Shown here piece by piece: positions 1-8,861 of a stretch of DNA of 17,708 nt. The notes beneath the pieces were generated by a model that was not told the DNA's origin, did not search any database, and was given only the letters and a program-made list of their open reading frames with translations. The stretch covers positions 1 to 17,708 of the forward strand of contig CAMWKC010000013.1 of assembly GCA_947174735.1 (NCBI GenBank), in the 5' to 3' direction. Source of the stretch: an uncultured Porphyromonadaceae bacterium. GTDB taxonomy: Bacteria > Bacteroidota > Bacteroidia > Bacteroidales > Muribaculaceae. How positions within the stretch are numbered: the first letter of the stretch is position 1; each line of letters begins with the position of its first letter. A program made the translations under genes and the position numbers.

Positions 1-1157
1 TCTTCAAGCTGAAGACGGTCAAAACACATAGCCGGCGCGTAGGTACTATTAGGGTCTCCGTATAATACCAGCATCTCCTCATCGCATGGCTGGGTAAGGA
101 AATCGGTATAGAATCCTGAGTGATGACAGACACCGAACACACGATCACGGTATTCCTCTTTTTCCAAAGCCTGATGCAGAAGCTTGGCAGCCCTGGGACA
201 GTTGACACATGCCATAGTAGTAAACTCCTCGACAAGCAGACGCTTGGTAAATGTAAAGCGGGATACACGTGTCATGGCCGAAACAGCGTTGTCAGCCGGA
301 TTTGTATCCTCACCTTCGTCAATGGAAGTTATGGACACGGTAAACTCGAACGGTGTTTCCGATTCGTCAGACAGAGGTAACACTTCAAGTACTGTTTTAA
401 GCCGTTCGTTAGGCTTTATGACCGCTGAAATATCAAACGTCTGGCTATGGCCGTCACCTTCGTCACAGGTTATTGAAAAACCTGTAACGGTCATTGCACC
501 GCTGTTACGTATCTCGACAGGTATCTCGGTGGGTATGCTTGAGTGCATCACTGACGGAATATCGGCTTTGACCAGCGTCAGATTATAGAGCGGAAGATTA
601 TCGGCGGTTATCATCACCGACATACCTAACATACCGTCGGCGGTATCCGAAAGGTTTTCCCAACCGTTGCCATTGTCAAGCCACAGACCGTCAGGTGAGG
701 CTATACCGGCAGCCGCTACGGGATAAGAGGCACCTGAAGTCTCGATAGTATATCCTATATAAAGCGGGGCACACGGAATCTCAACATAATCAGAAAGTGC
801 TATTTCATTCCAGCCTTTTTCCGGTCGGTCTCCAAGAGTTGTTGATACTAAAGGTTCACTGTCAAGTGACTCAGCGGCCCATACCGTCATTGAAGAGATA
901 TTGATACGAGAAGCAAGACCTACATTGAAACCTAATATTTTAAGGTTAGTCAGGTCACCTAATTCCGAAGGGTCAACCTGCATCGCAGCTTTAATCGTTC
1001 CGGCTGCCTCAATACCTATAGTACTTGATTTCGGCAGCTCTTCGCCTGTATAGCCGATGGCCATGCGCGGTGTTTCTGTCTCGGCACCGACTCGGCCTGT
1101 AGCTGCCGTCATTGCGACGGCAGCTACAAAAGAAGTCAATATAAAACGTCTGTACAT
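1..1157 (-). CDS. Omp28-related secreted thioredoxin-fold protein, 3' end outside window
   Basis: I translated this frame by hand; 385 codons are visible from ATG at 1157 and no stop is met before the window edge. Residues 1-25 form a signal peptide (basic start, then a hydrophobic run ending near VGA), so export to the periplasm or cell surface is expected. About residues 30-300 look like beta-sandwich material. From about residue 306 the line LLVEEFTTMACVNCPRA appears, with Cys317 and Cys320 in a CxxC arrangement. This matches the 'VEEFTGxxCxxCP' signature of the Omp28-related family of Bacteroidota, a thioredoxin-like fold. Redox activity is an inference. The gene begins 31 bp after the stop of the large secreted-protein gene on the same strand and has no evident promoter of its own, so co-transcription is likely. 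Family members often end in a type IX secretion tail, which would lie outside the window here. Confidence 0.8.
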   Translation of the reverse strand, partial: MYRRFILTSFVAAVAMTAATGRVGAETETPRMAIGYTGEELPKSSTIGIEAAGTIKAAMQVDPSELGDLTNLKILGFNVGLASRINISSMTVWAAESLDSEPLVSTTLGDRPEKGWNEIALSDYVEIPCAPLYIGYTIETSGASYPVAAAGIASPDGLWLDNGNGWENLSDTADGMLGMSVMITADNLPLYNLTLVKADIPSVMHSSIPTEIPVEIRNSGAMTVTGFSITCDEGDGHSQTFDISAVIKPNERLKTVLEVLPLSDESETPFEFTVSITSIDEGEDTNPADNAVSAMTRVSRFTFTKRLLVEEFTTMACVNCPRAAKLLHQALEKEEYRDRVFGVCHHSGFYTDFLTQPCDEEMLVLYGDPNSTYAPAMCFDRLQLE

Positions 1158-1188
1158 ACTTTGTATGTTATAAGACACAATCAATAAA

Positions 1189-4100
1189 TTATCTGAACAG
1201 AACCTTGCGTACAACTACCGAACCGTCTTTCATGACGTCGCGTATGATATAGATACCGTCTGACGGATTATCCACACGCATACCATCTATGGTGAAGAAG
1301 GTACGTTCAGTTATCTCACAGGCGGTTATACCGGTTAGGCCGGTAAGTGTTCCCTTTGTCACAACCACATCATCAATAATAAGCACATTGGCATCATCAG
1401 AGGGAGTGAAGTTAGAGAAGCACATTTTTACAGTCTGTCCTTCAAAACCGGTAAGAGGAATCTCAATGTGGTCGTATGTACCGTTATAACTGAGGCCCTT
1501 GTCCTCGTAGACAACAGTGAATGTGGCAGGATCATCTCCCGTACCTACTCTGACATCATAAGTGTGAGAGCAATCGGCGGTAGTGTAAGTGCGATAATAA
1601 GATATTGTGGCACCTTCAGACGGTATTGTAAATTCAGGAGACACCAAATAATCCTCACTATCAATACGTGTAAAGAACGTATTGAACATCAGACAATTCT
1701 CTCCGGTATAGGCAAATCCTTCACCACCTTCAGTCCATGTCTTGTCATCATTATTGGCATCAATTATACTCCATCCTGCCAGACCGTTTTCAAAATCTTC
1801 CTCATAGATTATATCGGAAGGATCAAGACAGTTACCCTTTACAGGAATTTCGATGCTGCCAAGAGAAGTGGTAACAATCACATTACCGCTATGTTCGCCA
1901 ATCTCTGTGGGTGTAAACAAAACAGTAAAGCCACATGCTACGAAAGGAGGTACCTGTGAATTCACTTCGGTATTAAATCTTACGGAGAATTGTTCGGGTA
2001 CCTGTACGTCGAGAAGAGCCATTGTTTCCTCACTGAAATTATAGACACGCATATCCCGTATATCTGATTTGCCGGGGTAAAGAGGCTTAAATTCTACAGG
2101 AGTTTCTTCCCAGAAGATAAGTTCGGGCATTTCGTCGAAAATTTCAAGACTGAGGTCACCGATTGAGAATGTGTTTTCACCAGTCCACTGTGAAGAACCG
2201 GACTGAAGATAACCGAATGAAATCAGATGAGCTCCCTCTTCAAGCCAACACTGATAAGGGCGCAATGTATAGTTGCCGGCATCACATGTACCTTCATATC
2301 TCACCATACCGTATGCATCGGCATCAACCATAATCATACCCATATCACCGTCTCCACAGTCGGCATTACCTGTCCATGTCAGCAGACCGACCTTACCGGT
2401 AGGTATGTTAAAGTGAGCCGTGAATTCCGAGATTCTTTCGTTACCATCATTTGGAAGCTCAGGATCGTTGACAGCACGGTTATCAATCACCACAAAGGGA
2501 TAACCGCCGATTTCAAAAGTAAAGTCTCCCTGTTTTACAATCTTCGTATAATCAGGCATAGGTTCTACTGTAGCAGTACATTCTATAGTGAAGTCACCGG
2601 CATCAGTCATAATTGTAACTTTTCCGTTGACAGGTCCGTATTGACTGCAATACACTCCAAGCGAAATCATAGCATCCTGTTCAGGCTGTACTTTCGTAGC
2701 CGATACTATGCCCTGAAAATTATCATCGCTTACTATATCGGTGATAGTCAGCAGACCATATCCTGTATTACGCAGGGTTAGTACATTGTCACGAGTGACC
2801 ATGCCTTGCTCTCCTTCAGGTAGATATATCTTACCGAAGTCATAAACGTCACTACTGAGAACAGCTGCATGTTCGAGATATTCCGGCATAGTAAGGTTCA
2901 AATCTGAAATATAGGCATAATCCTCACCCAATTCCACATCTATAGGTGTCACCATACTACCCTTGTCATAGGAGAAGCGTATGATATGGTTGCCTGGTAG
3001 CATGGATATTACAGACCCCATTTCCATAACATACTGGTCATCTGAAGGTGTTTCATATACGGTCTGTCCGTTGTCGGTGACAATAAAAGAGTCATATACT
3101 GACCAGCGGGGATTGAAAAATCCTTTCCAGTCCAGCATGCCTTTATGACCTTCAGGCACATCAATGGTCACTTCGAGCCATGATGATGTACGTCCTTCTC
3201 CGGCATTTGTTGATACTGCTACCGGATAACCTGTCAGTTCGGTATCAATGACGAAAGGATATTCATTGCCTGTAGCAAAATGCATATATTCATATCCCGC
3301 ACTTACAATAGCTGAGTAGTCAAGACTCTCACGTGAAATACCACTGAGGGTAATTGAGGCTGAAGACTCCTCAGTATCGACAATGAGATTACCGTTTATC
3401 TCGCCTGTGGTTTCAGGTGAGAAAGTCACCTCAATATCTACATATTCACCGGGCGCTATGAAGCCGCTTGTCACATTGGGGCGGAAAGCCGGCTGTGTAC
3501 TCGACACAACAAAATCAGCTTCTTCGCTACCGGCATTTACAACTCTGAACATACGGGTAGCAGAGGTATTGACAAATGTTTCACCGAAATCTATGCTTTC
3601 ACGGTCGGCATAGATAGCTACACCCTCGACACGACGATAAAGACGAGCATCGAATATTGCTTCATAGTAAGCATAGTTATAGTAACATTCAAATAGGTCA
3701 TCATAGATATTACCTATCATAGCGAAGCCCGATTCAGGAACTATCACATTATTGTCACTGCTTACATTCATTATCATTTCAGGCAGTGCTTCCCAATATC
3801 CGATACCGAAAGGATAGCCGGCCTGAAGCGAAATTATCATATCATCTTCTTCACCGAGACGCACACACTCGTCAGGTGAGTAGAATTCCGGCGGTGTCGG
3901 TACCGAGATACGTCCTGCGGAGGCATCCCAATCCATGACAGCGGGCAACTCCTCCTCTTCAAGAAAATTTCTGAATAAATGGCTTATCGTTACTTTTCCG
4001 GCAGCGTCATCAAAATCAAGATATACAGGATAGGAGATTGTCTGTCCACCTGAAGGGTATATATTAGCACCCTCGTCGTTAAACATACTCTTGGCCAGCA

Positions 4101-4299
4101 TCAGATATTCACTACCTTTAGCCTCCGCACGTTTTACTTTGTGCTGCGGAGTCGCAACCCGCTGAACTGCAAATTCAGTACGTTTCGGTTTCTTATCCGT
4201 GACCTTGTTCCTGTCTGAGACGGTCGAATAAGTAGCTCCGACAGTCCCGGCTGTAAGCACTGCAGCCGAGAGGCCAATAATTAAGTTAAGTTTCTTCAT
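1189..4299 (-). CDS. Large secreted protein: ASH/choice-of-anchor D repeats, choice-of-anchor J domain, T9SS-like tail
   Basis: This 1036-residue exported protein starts with a signal peptide (residues 1-23). Three ASH/choice-of-anchor-D-like beta domains lie near residues 225-322, 480-580 and 730-823, recognised by the pattern 'DFG, NT/NAG, FTP or FSP, G-x-hydrophobic-V'. Between them are two similar interdomains (about 328-475 and 584-725) that share YPFV, a 'P-x-G-x-x-G-x-L-x-W' segment and 'G-x-H-x-I-x-F-x-Y'. A choice-of-anchor J/cleaved-adhesin-like domain follows (about 830-982; EEDFENGLAGW, then LIIDDVVVTKG). The last 40 residues (IDGMRVDNPSDGIYII, ending KVLFR) resemble the type IX secretion C-terminal sorting signal. 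Role is inferred only: a surface or secreted binding or adhesin-like protein. It heads the minus-strand unit with the Omp28-type gene, and a consensus promoter sits just upstream. No catalytic motif is evident. Confidence 0.85.
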   Translation of the reverse strand: MKKLNLIIGLSAAVLTAGTVGATYSTVSDRNKVTDKKPKRTEFAVQRVATPQHKVKRAEAKGSEYLMLAKSMFNDEGANIYPSGGQTISYPVYLDFDDAAGKVTISHLFRNFLEEEELPAVMDWDASAGRISVPTPPEFYSPDECVRLGEEDDMIISLQAGYPFGIGYWEALPEMIMNVSSDNNVIVPESGFAMIGNIYDDLFECYYNYAYYEAIFDARLYRRVEGVAIYADRESIDFGETFVNTSATRMFRVVNAGSEEADFVVSSTQPAFRPNVTSGFIAPGEYVDIEVTFSPETTGEINGNLIVDTEESSASITLSGISRESLDYSAIVSAGYEYMHFATGNEYPFVIDTELTGYPVAVSTNAGEGRTSSWLEVTIDVPEGHKGMLDWKGFFNPRWSVYDSFIVTDNGQTVYETPSDDQYVMEMGSVISMLPGNHIIRFSYDKGSMVTPIDVELGEDYAYISDLNLTMPEYLEHAAVLSSDVYDFGKIYLPEGEQGMVTRDNVLTLRNTGYGLLTITDIVSDDNFQGIVSATKVQPEQDAMISLGVYCSQYGPVNGKVTIMTDAGDFTIECTATVEPMPDYTKIVKQGDFTFEIGGYPFVVIDNRAVNDPELPNDGNERISEFTAHFNIPTGKVGLLTWTGNADCGDGDMGMIMVDADAYGMVRYEGTCDAGNYTLRPYQCWLEEGAHLISFGYLQSGSSQWTGENTFSIGDLSLEIFDEMPELIFWEETPVEFKPLYPGKSDIRDMRVYNFSEETMALLDVQVPEQFSVRFNTEVNSQVPPFVACGFTVLFTPTEIGEHSGNVIVTTSLGSIEIPVKGNCLDPSDIIYEEDFENGLAGWSIIDANNDDKTWTEGGEGFAYTGENCLMFNTFFTRIDSEDYLVSPEFTIPSEGATISYYRTYTTADCSHTYDVRVGTGDDPATFTVVYEDKGLSYNGTYDHIEIPLTGFEGQTVKMCFSNFTPSDDANVLIIDDVVVTKGTLTGLTGITACEITERTFFTIDGMRVDNPSDGIYIIRDVMKDGSVVVRKVLFR

Positions 4300-4326
4300 G
4301 CGATTGTGTTTTGTTGTTTACGTTTG

Positions 4327-4358
4327 CAAAGATATAGGGCACCCCATAAGAATTCAAA
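4327..4358 (-). promoter_or_regulatory. Bacteroidota-type promoter of the secreted-protein unit
   Basis: On the minus strand, TTTG (4355-4358) is followed after exactly 20 nt by TATCTTTG (4327-4334), a full match to the Bacteroidota -33 TTTG / -7 TAnnTTTG consensus. The expected transcription start lies about 20 nt before the ATG at 4299. The short leader is A-rich and has no Shine-Dalgarno site. Confidence 0.7.
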
Positions 4359-4391
4359 CTTTTTGAAATTCCTTTTCGCCTCAAACTCACG

Positions 4392-4485
4392 TGCAGTACA
4401 CTTCATTTATACTGCATCATAATTAACTGTTTGTTTAATACAATTATAATAGTGTATTACCAAAGGCTTATGCAGTGTGTGAAGT
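4392..4485. repeat. Three TGCAGT half-sites in the divergent intergenic region (possible operator)
   Basis: TGCAGTA (4392-4398) and TACTGCA (4410-4416) form a perfect 7-bp inverted pair with an 11-nt spacer. A third copy, ATGCAGT (4470-4476), lies about 55 bp away. The block ACTTCA-n5-ACTGCAT (4400-4417) is also mirrored by ATGCAGT-n3-TGAAGT (4470-4485). The block lies between the two divergent promoters, on the upstream side of both. An operator or activator site is inferred, not shown. Confidence 0.35.
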
Positions 4486-4504
4486 ATTAAAATAGTAGTT
4501 TTAA

Positions 4505-4536
4505 TTTGTAGATTTGACCTCTAAACACTAAATTTG
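4505..4536 (+). promoter_or_regulatory. Bacteroidota-type promoter of the TPR/HTH regulator gene
   Basis: TTTG at 4505-4508 and TAAATTTG at 4529-4536 are separated by 20 nt, a full match to the -33/-7 consensus. The leader to the ATG at 4580 would be about 37 nt. Confidence 0.65.
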
Positions 4537-4579
4537 CCTTAGGATTTTCCCTTGTTTTAACAGCTTTTGAAGTGACATA

Positions 4580-6307
4580 ATGAGACTGAATCAAACAATA
4601 TTTAAACTTTCGAGCATTATTCTGATAGTCGTTCTGGCTGTTACTGATACTTATGCATCAAAATCAAGGGTTGAATTTATGACTTATGAGGCTATGCGCC
4701 ATGATGTAACGCCTGAACATGCTCTTGCCATACTCGATTCTTTATTCAGTCGTCATAGTGCGGAACTTTCGGATACACAGGAAACAATGTTACTGAAACG
4801 ACAGATAGAGTTAGGTATGGCCATAGGGCGTTACCATACTGCTTCTGCAGCTCTGAAACGCCTGAAAGAACACATCGAAAGTTTTACAGAACCGGAAATC
4901 ATGCAGATGGAACTTGATGCCGGTATATGCAGTTACTACAGTGGAGAATACGCTTCAGCTATAAAATCGGCTTTCGCAGTTCTCGGTGAACACAAACCGG
5001 ACTCGCTGTCTCAGCTCGATATGCGTGCTTACTTGTTGTTAAGTAATGTAAGCGCACGTATCGGAGCACCTGAGGAAAGTAAAAAATTTCTGGATATGGC
5101 TCAGGAAGCAACGACTAAAATAACCTCTGATTTGTTACGCAGGGAATGTGAATACAGAATTTTTCTCGGTCGTTCGGGACTTAGCCTACTAATGGAGGAT
5201 TATAAAAATGCTTATAATTATCTTCAGAAAAGTGATTCACTCGGTGTACATGGAGTAGCTCCTTATTGTCTGGAGACCAACCTTGCTATAGTTTATGATA
5301 AGGAGGGAGCTGAGGATATGGCGGAAAGTTATTATAAGCGGATTCTTGATTCTAAAAGCGTACATTATAATAAGTGTGTAGCCCTTAACAATTATGCGGA
5401 TTTTCTTATGGAACATGGCCGTAATGACGAAGCATTAGCAATAATGGACATTAATCTACCTCAGATTCGTACGGTTGATGCCACACATGTTCTTGGTATC
5501 AGACAGTTAATGCGCTTTAAAGCTTTGGCGGCCAAGGGTGATTTGGAACATTCAATAGAAAGTGCAGACTCGGCTTTAAATATAATGATGACACTTATGG
5601 CACAGGAAAGCCGTAGAATGTACTCACAAGTGTACAGTAAATTTGAAGCTGACCGCATAGCAGAGAACTATACTAAAGAGCGTATTACTAATCGCTGGCT
5701 TTGGATAGCTGTTATTATTTCACTTTTGATAATCATTGCATTCGGATTTTGTATATGGCGGTTAATAAAACGTAATCATAGTCTTACAATCCGTATGGAG
5801 GCAGAACGGACTGATCTCGCAGGCTGTCACCGTGATTATCTGACACGTATATCAGCGATGCAGGAGGAACTTGACCGCAAGAACCGTGATTTAGCCAAAC
5901 TGGAACTGAAAAATACACATCTTCTGACACGTCTTGATACTCTTACTGCCGATCCTTATATGCAACAGCATGATTCGAATAAGATTGTGGCTGATATAAG
6001 AACCGAGCTACGTGAGCTGTCACGCGACGGCTCTGACTGGAGTGCCTTTGAGATATATTTCGGTCAGATGCAACCCGATTTCTACGAGAAACTTGCTCGT
6101 CTTCATCCTGACCTTACTTCGGGAGAACGCCGTATGTGTGCTTTTGTACGTGCCGGTATGAAAACTCCCGAAATAGCTACCCTATGCCACCGTTCGCCAC
6201 GCACAGTGGAAAGTATGAAATATCGCCTTAAAAAGAAACTCTCTATTCCTACTGACCTGTCACTCGACCGTTATCTTGCTACTCTGGATTCACCTCCGGC
6301 CAAATAA
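4580..6307 (+). CDS. Membrane-tethered TPR / LuxR-type HTH regulator-like protein
   Basis: The 575-residue protein begins with a signal peptide (residues 1-26). Helical, TPR-like repeats follow over about residues 35-350 (for example the YYSGEYASAIKSAFAVL segment). One strong transmembrane helix lies at about 373-396 (WLWIAVIISLLIIIAFGFCI), then a coiled coil (about 400-455). The C-terminal domain at about 508-565 contains 'LTSGERRMCAFVRAGMKTPE' and 'SPRTVESMKYRLKKKL', which fits a GerE/LuxR-type helix-turn-helix. The predicted layout is a periplasmic TPR sensor domain joined through one helix to a cytoplasmic DNA-binding domain, an arrangement common in Bacteroidales. The ligand or partner is unknown. 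The gene is divergent from the secreted-protein unit and has its own consensus promoter, so it may regulate that unit or itself. It could instead act at other loci. Confidence 0.8.
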   Translation: MRLNQTIFKLSSIILIVVLAVTDTYASKSRVEFMTYEAMRHDVTPEHALAILDSLFSRHSAELSDTQETMLLKRQIELGMAIGRYHTASAALKRLKEHIESFTEPEIMQMELDAGICSYYSGEYASAIKSAFAVLGEHKPDSLSQLDMRAYLLLSNVSARIGAPEESKKFLDMAQEATTKITSDLLRRECEYRIFLGRSGLSLLMEDYKNAYNYLQKSDSLGVHGVAPYCLETNLAIVYDKEGAEDMAESYYKRILDSKSVHYNKCVALNNYADFLMEHGRNDEALAIMDINLPQIRTVDATHVLGIRQLMRFKALAAKGDLEHSIESADSALNIMMTLMAQESRRMYSQVYSKFEADRIAENYTKERITNRWLWIAVIISLLIIIAFGFCIWRLIKRNHSLTIRMEAERTDLAGCHRDYLTRISAMQEELDRKNRDLAKLELKNTHLLTRLDTLTADPYMQQHDSNKIVADIRTELRELSRDGSDWSAFEIYFGQMQPDFYEKLARLHPDLTSGERRMCAFVRAGMKTPEIATLCHRSPRTVESMKYRLKKKLSIPTDLSLDRYLATLDSPPAK

Positions 6308-6357
6308 AGCCATTATATATACTCTATATTTGACACCGGGTTGCATTCATTAGGATG

Positions 6358-6365
6358 TAATTTTG
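6358..6365 (+). promoter_or_regulatory. Possible -7 element of the metal ATPase gene
   Basis: TAATTTTG matches the Bacteroidota -7 consensus TAnnTTTG and lies 21 nt before the ATG at 6387. No TTTG occurs at the usual 20-nt distance; the nearest, at 6329-6332, is 25 nt away. The promoter may therefore be weak or need an activator. Confidence 0.4.
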
Positions 6366-6386
6366 TAAAAAGAAAAATAAAACCAG

Positions 6387-8357
6387 ATGAATGCAATAAA
6401 TCATAATCACGAACATAATCATGAGGAACAGCACAATCACACTCATGATCATGAACACGAGCATCACCATGCTCATGGTGCCAGAGCTTTTATTGCACCG
6501 GCTGTATCGTTGGTAATGTTAGTAGCCGGTCTACTTATGAGTCACTTCGGTGTGGTGCCTTTTGCCACAAACAGATGGATTGAGTTAGGCTGGTATATAG
6601 TAGCTTTTCTGCCGGTCGGACTGCCGGTTATAAAGGAAGCGTTTGAAGGAATTGCGGCACACGACTACTTCAACGAATTTACCCTGATGACAATAGCCTG
6701 TATCGGTGCTTTCTGTATATGGGAACTCCCTGAAGCGGTAGGTGTAATGCTTTTCTATTCAGTAGGTGAAACGCTGCAACACGGCGCGGTTGACCGTGCC
6801 ACACGTAATATCTCGAAACTGCTTGATATACGCGGTGAAAAGGCTGTTGTGATACGTGACGGTCGGAAAGTAACCATAGAGCCGAAAACAGTAAAAATCG
6901 GTGAAATCATAGAAGTACATCCGGGCGAGCGTGTACCTCTTGATGGTGTGTTGGAAAGCACTGAGGGCCTTTTCGATACTTCAGCACTGACAGGTGAAAG
7001 TATGCCGCGTGAGATAACCGCAGGAAATGAAATCCTTGCCGGTATGATAGCGTCACAGAGTACAGTACGTATAAAAGTAAACCGTGAATATAGCCAAAGT
7101 GCACTGGCACGTATTCTTAAATTAGTACGTAATGCATCGTCACGTAAAGCTCATGCCGAACTGTTTATACGCAAATTTGCCAGGGTCTATACACCTATTG
7201 TAATAGTATTGGCTATATTACTGGTAGCTGTGCCTGCACTTGTTGGCTTGCTGGATAACTCGTTTCACTATGTCTTTTCAGAATGGTTGTACCGTGCGCT
7301 TGTATTTCTTGTCATATCATGTCCGTGCGCTCTTGTTATCAGCGTACCGTTAGGTTACTTTGCCGGTATAGGAGCTGCTTCACGTGCAGGTATACTATTT
7401 AAAGGAGGCAATTATCTTGAGGCTGTAACCGGTATCAATACAGTGGCTTTTGACAAAACCGGTACTCTAACGACAGGACGGTTCAGTGTGGTGAAGGTAG
7501 AAAGTGCCGCTATGGAAAACCGTGAAATGTTGGCTCTGTTAGCTGCGGCTGAGACCGGTAGCTCGCATCCTTTAGCTAAGGCTTTGCTCGATTATGTGAC
7601 CTCACAAGGTATTGCGGTACCTCCGACTTCTACAATGAACGAGAAGGCCGGTTACGGTACTATAGCTGAAGTCGCAGGCAAGAGAGTTATTGCCGGCAAT
7701 CTGAAAATGATGAAATCAGAGGGAATAACTTATCCGGCTAAGCTAAATCATCTCAGCGGGACTATAATCGTCTGTGGTGTAGAAGGGGAGTTTGCCGGTT
7801 ATGTGACACTGGCAGATACCGTAAAACCTGACGCCGCCGAAACTGTAAAAGCTCTGCATGAACTTGGTGTGGATAAAATTGTCATGCTTTCAGGCGATAA
7901 GAAAGAGATTGTCAGTGAATACGCACGTCAGCTCAGTATAAATGAGGCTCATGGTGAACTGCTACCGCAGGATAAGGCCGAGTATGTGGAACATGTAGCC
8001 TCGATGCCTGACAGATGTATAGCCTTTGTAGGTGACGGTATGAACGATGCCCCTGTGCTGGCACTGAGTAATGTAGGTGTTGCAATGGGCGGACTTGGTT
8101 CGGACGCGGCTATCGAGAGTGCAGACGTAGTAATACAGAATGATCAACCGTCACGCTTGGTAACTGCCATCAGGATAGGCCGTACTACTCACACGATAGT
8201 GACTCAGAATATTGTCGGTGCTATAGCTATCAAAGTCATTATTCTTGCTTTAGGCGCCTTAGGTTATGCTTCACTTTGGGCCGCTGTTTTTGCAGATGTA
8301 GGCGTAGCTCTCCTTGCTGTGCTGAACTCCATGCGTATAATGTGGAAAAAGTACTGA
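6387..8357 (+). CDS. P1B-type heavy-metal (Zn/Cd/Pb-type) exporting ATPase
   Basis: The 656-residue inner-membrane pump exports divalent soft metals from the cytoplasm using ATP. The order of motifs is complete: actuator TGES (202-205), metal-binding CPC in a transmembrane helix (312-314), phosphorylation motif DKTGTLT with Asp356, the HP dipeptide (394-395) and the hinge GDGMNDAP (549-556). Lys616 in the next-to-last helix and Asp637 in the last helix sit where ZntA-type pumps carry their conserved Lys and Asp, which favours Zn(II)/Cd(II)/Pb(II) over copper. There is no N-terminal CxxC ferredoxin-like domain. Instead, residues 6-30 hold 13 histidines, a likely metal-binding tail. The gene ends with tandem stops, TGA TAG. 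No metal-responsive repressor gene is adjacent. The family is certain; the exact metal is inferred. Confidence 0.92.
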   Translation: MNAINHNHEHNHEEQHNHTHDHEHEHHHAHGARAFIAPAVSLVMLVAGLLMSHFGVVPFATNRWIELGWYIVAFLPVGLPVIKEAFEGIAAHDYFNEFTLMTIACIGAFCIWELPEAVGVMLFYSVGETLQHGAVDRATRNISKLLDIRGEKAVVIRDGRKVTIEPKTVKIGEIIEVHPGERVPLDGVLESTEGLFDTSALTGESMPREITAGNEILAGMIASQSTVRIKVNREYSQSALARILKLVRNASSRKAHAELFIRKFARVYTPIVIVLAILLVAVPALVGLLDNSFHYVFSEWLYRALVFLVISCPCALVISVPLGYFAGIGAASRAGILFKGGNYLEAVTGINTVAFDKTGTLTTGRFSVVKVESAAMENREMLALLAAAETGSSHPLAKALLDYVTSQGIAVPPTSTMNEKAGYGTIAEVAGKRVIAGNLKMMKSEGITYPAKLNHLSGTIIVCGVEGEFAGYVTLADTVKPDAAETVKALHELGVDKIVMLSGDKKEIVSEYARQLSINEAHGELLPQDKAEYVEHVASMPDRCIAFVGDGMNDAPVLALSNVGVAMGGLGSDAAIESADVVIQNDQPSRLVTAIRIGRTTHTIVTQNIVGAIAIKVIILALGALGYASLWAAVFADVGVALLAVLNSMRIMWKKY

Positions 8358-8371
8358 TAGAGTGACGTAAA

Positions 8372-8403
8372 TTTGTTTCTGCGATAATTTTGTTTTAATT
8401 TTG
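8372..8403 (+). promoter_or_regulatory. Bacteroidota-type promoter of the DUF1232 gene
   Basis: TTTG (8372-8375) and TAATTTTG (8396-8403) are separated by exactly 20 nt, a full consensus match. The TTTG also forms the end of TAAATTTG (8368-8375), so a second overlapping -7 element is possible. The promoter lies wholly within the 69-bp gap after the metal ATPase gene, so the DUF1232 gene need not depend on read-through. Confidence 0.65.
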
Positions 8404-8426
8404 TAGACAAGACCCCGGTCAAAGCT

Positions 8427-8861
8427 ATGTTTCAAATCTATAGAATTATGAAGAAATTATATCGTTGGAATAATATTAACATATCTTCCTTTACCAATAA
8501 TCTGAGCAGTTATGTAGCCGCCTATAATCCGTCGGCTCTTTTTGAAAAAATAAAGAAATTCGCAACAAAGGCCGGTATCAAAATTATTTATGCAGTACTG
8601 ATTCTCTATTATGCTACCTTTGACCGACAACTGCCGTTCAAAGAGCGTATGATGGTGGCTGCTGCCCTCGGCTATTTTATAATTCCGTTAGACCTGTTAC
8701 CGGATAGTATTCCTCTCGGGTTCGCTGATGATGCAGCTGCAATTACATACGTGCTAAAACATATATGGCATAATCTTTCACCCGAAACCTTTGAAAAAGC
8801 CAAAAATCGGCTTCATGAATGGTTCGGTTCTATAAGCGATGCCGACCTTATTCTTCCCTGA
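8427..8861 (+). CDS. DUF1232 (YkvA-like) small membrane-associated protein
   Basis: The 144-residue protein carries the DUF1232 signature at about residues 66-112: a basic/amphipathic entry, then 'LGYFIIPLDLLPDSIPLGFA' followed by DD. This corresponds to the family pattern 'Y-x-x-x-P-x-D-x-x-P-D-x-x-P-x-x-G-x-x-D-D'. A hydrophobic stretch at about 51-63 may be membrane-associated. The biochemical role of the family is not established. The start at 8427 is 17-20 nt after the predicted transcription start; an in-frame ATG at 8448 (MKKLYRW) is an equally plausible start. Neither has a clear ribosome binding site. The metal ATPase gene is 69 bp upstream; a functional link is not evident. Confidence 0.8.
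   Translation: MFQIYRIMKKLYRWNNINISSFTNNLSSYVAAYNPSALFEKIKKFATKAGIKIIYAVLILYYATFDRQLPFKERMMVAAALGYFIIPLDLLPDSIPLGFADDAAAITYVLKHIWHNLSPETFEKAKNRLHEWFGSISDADLILP

Noticed and set aside
1289..3613. Several plus-strand frames opposite the large secreted-protein gene
   Set aside because: They are antisense shadows of a well-supported 1036-codon gene and lack signals or family resemblance.
6402..6480. CAT/CAC-rich repeat as a microsatellite or CRISPR-like array
   Set aside because: It encodes the histidine-rich tail of the metal ATPase in frame, has no fixed unit length and no spacers.
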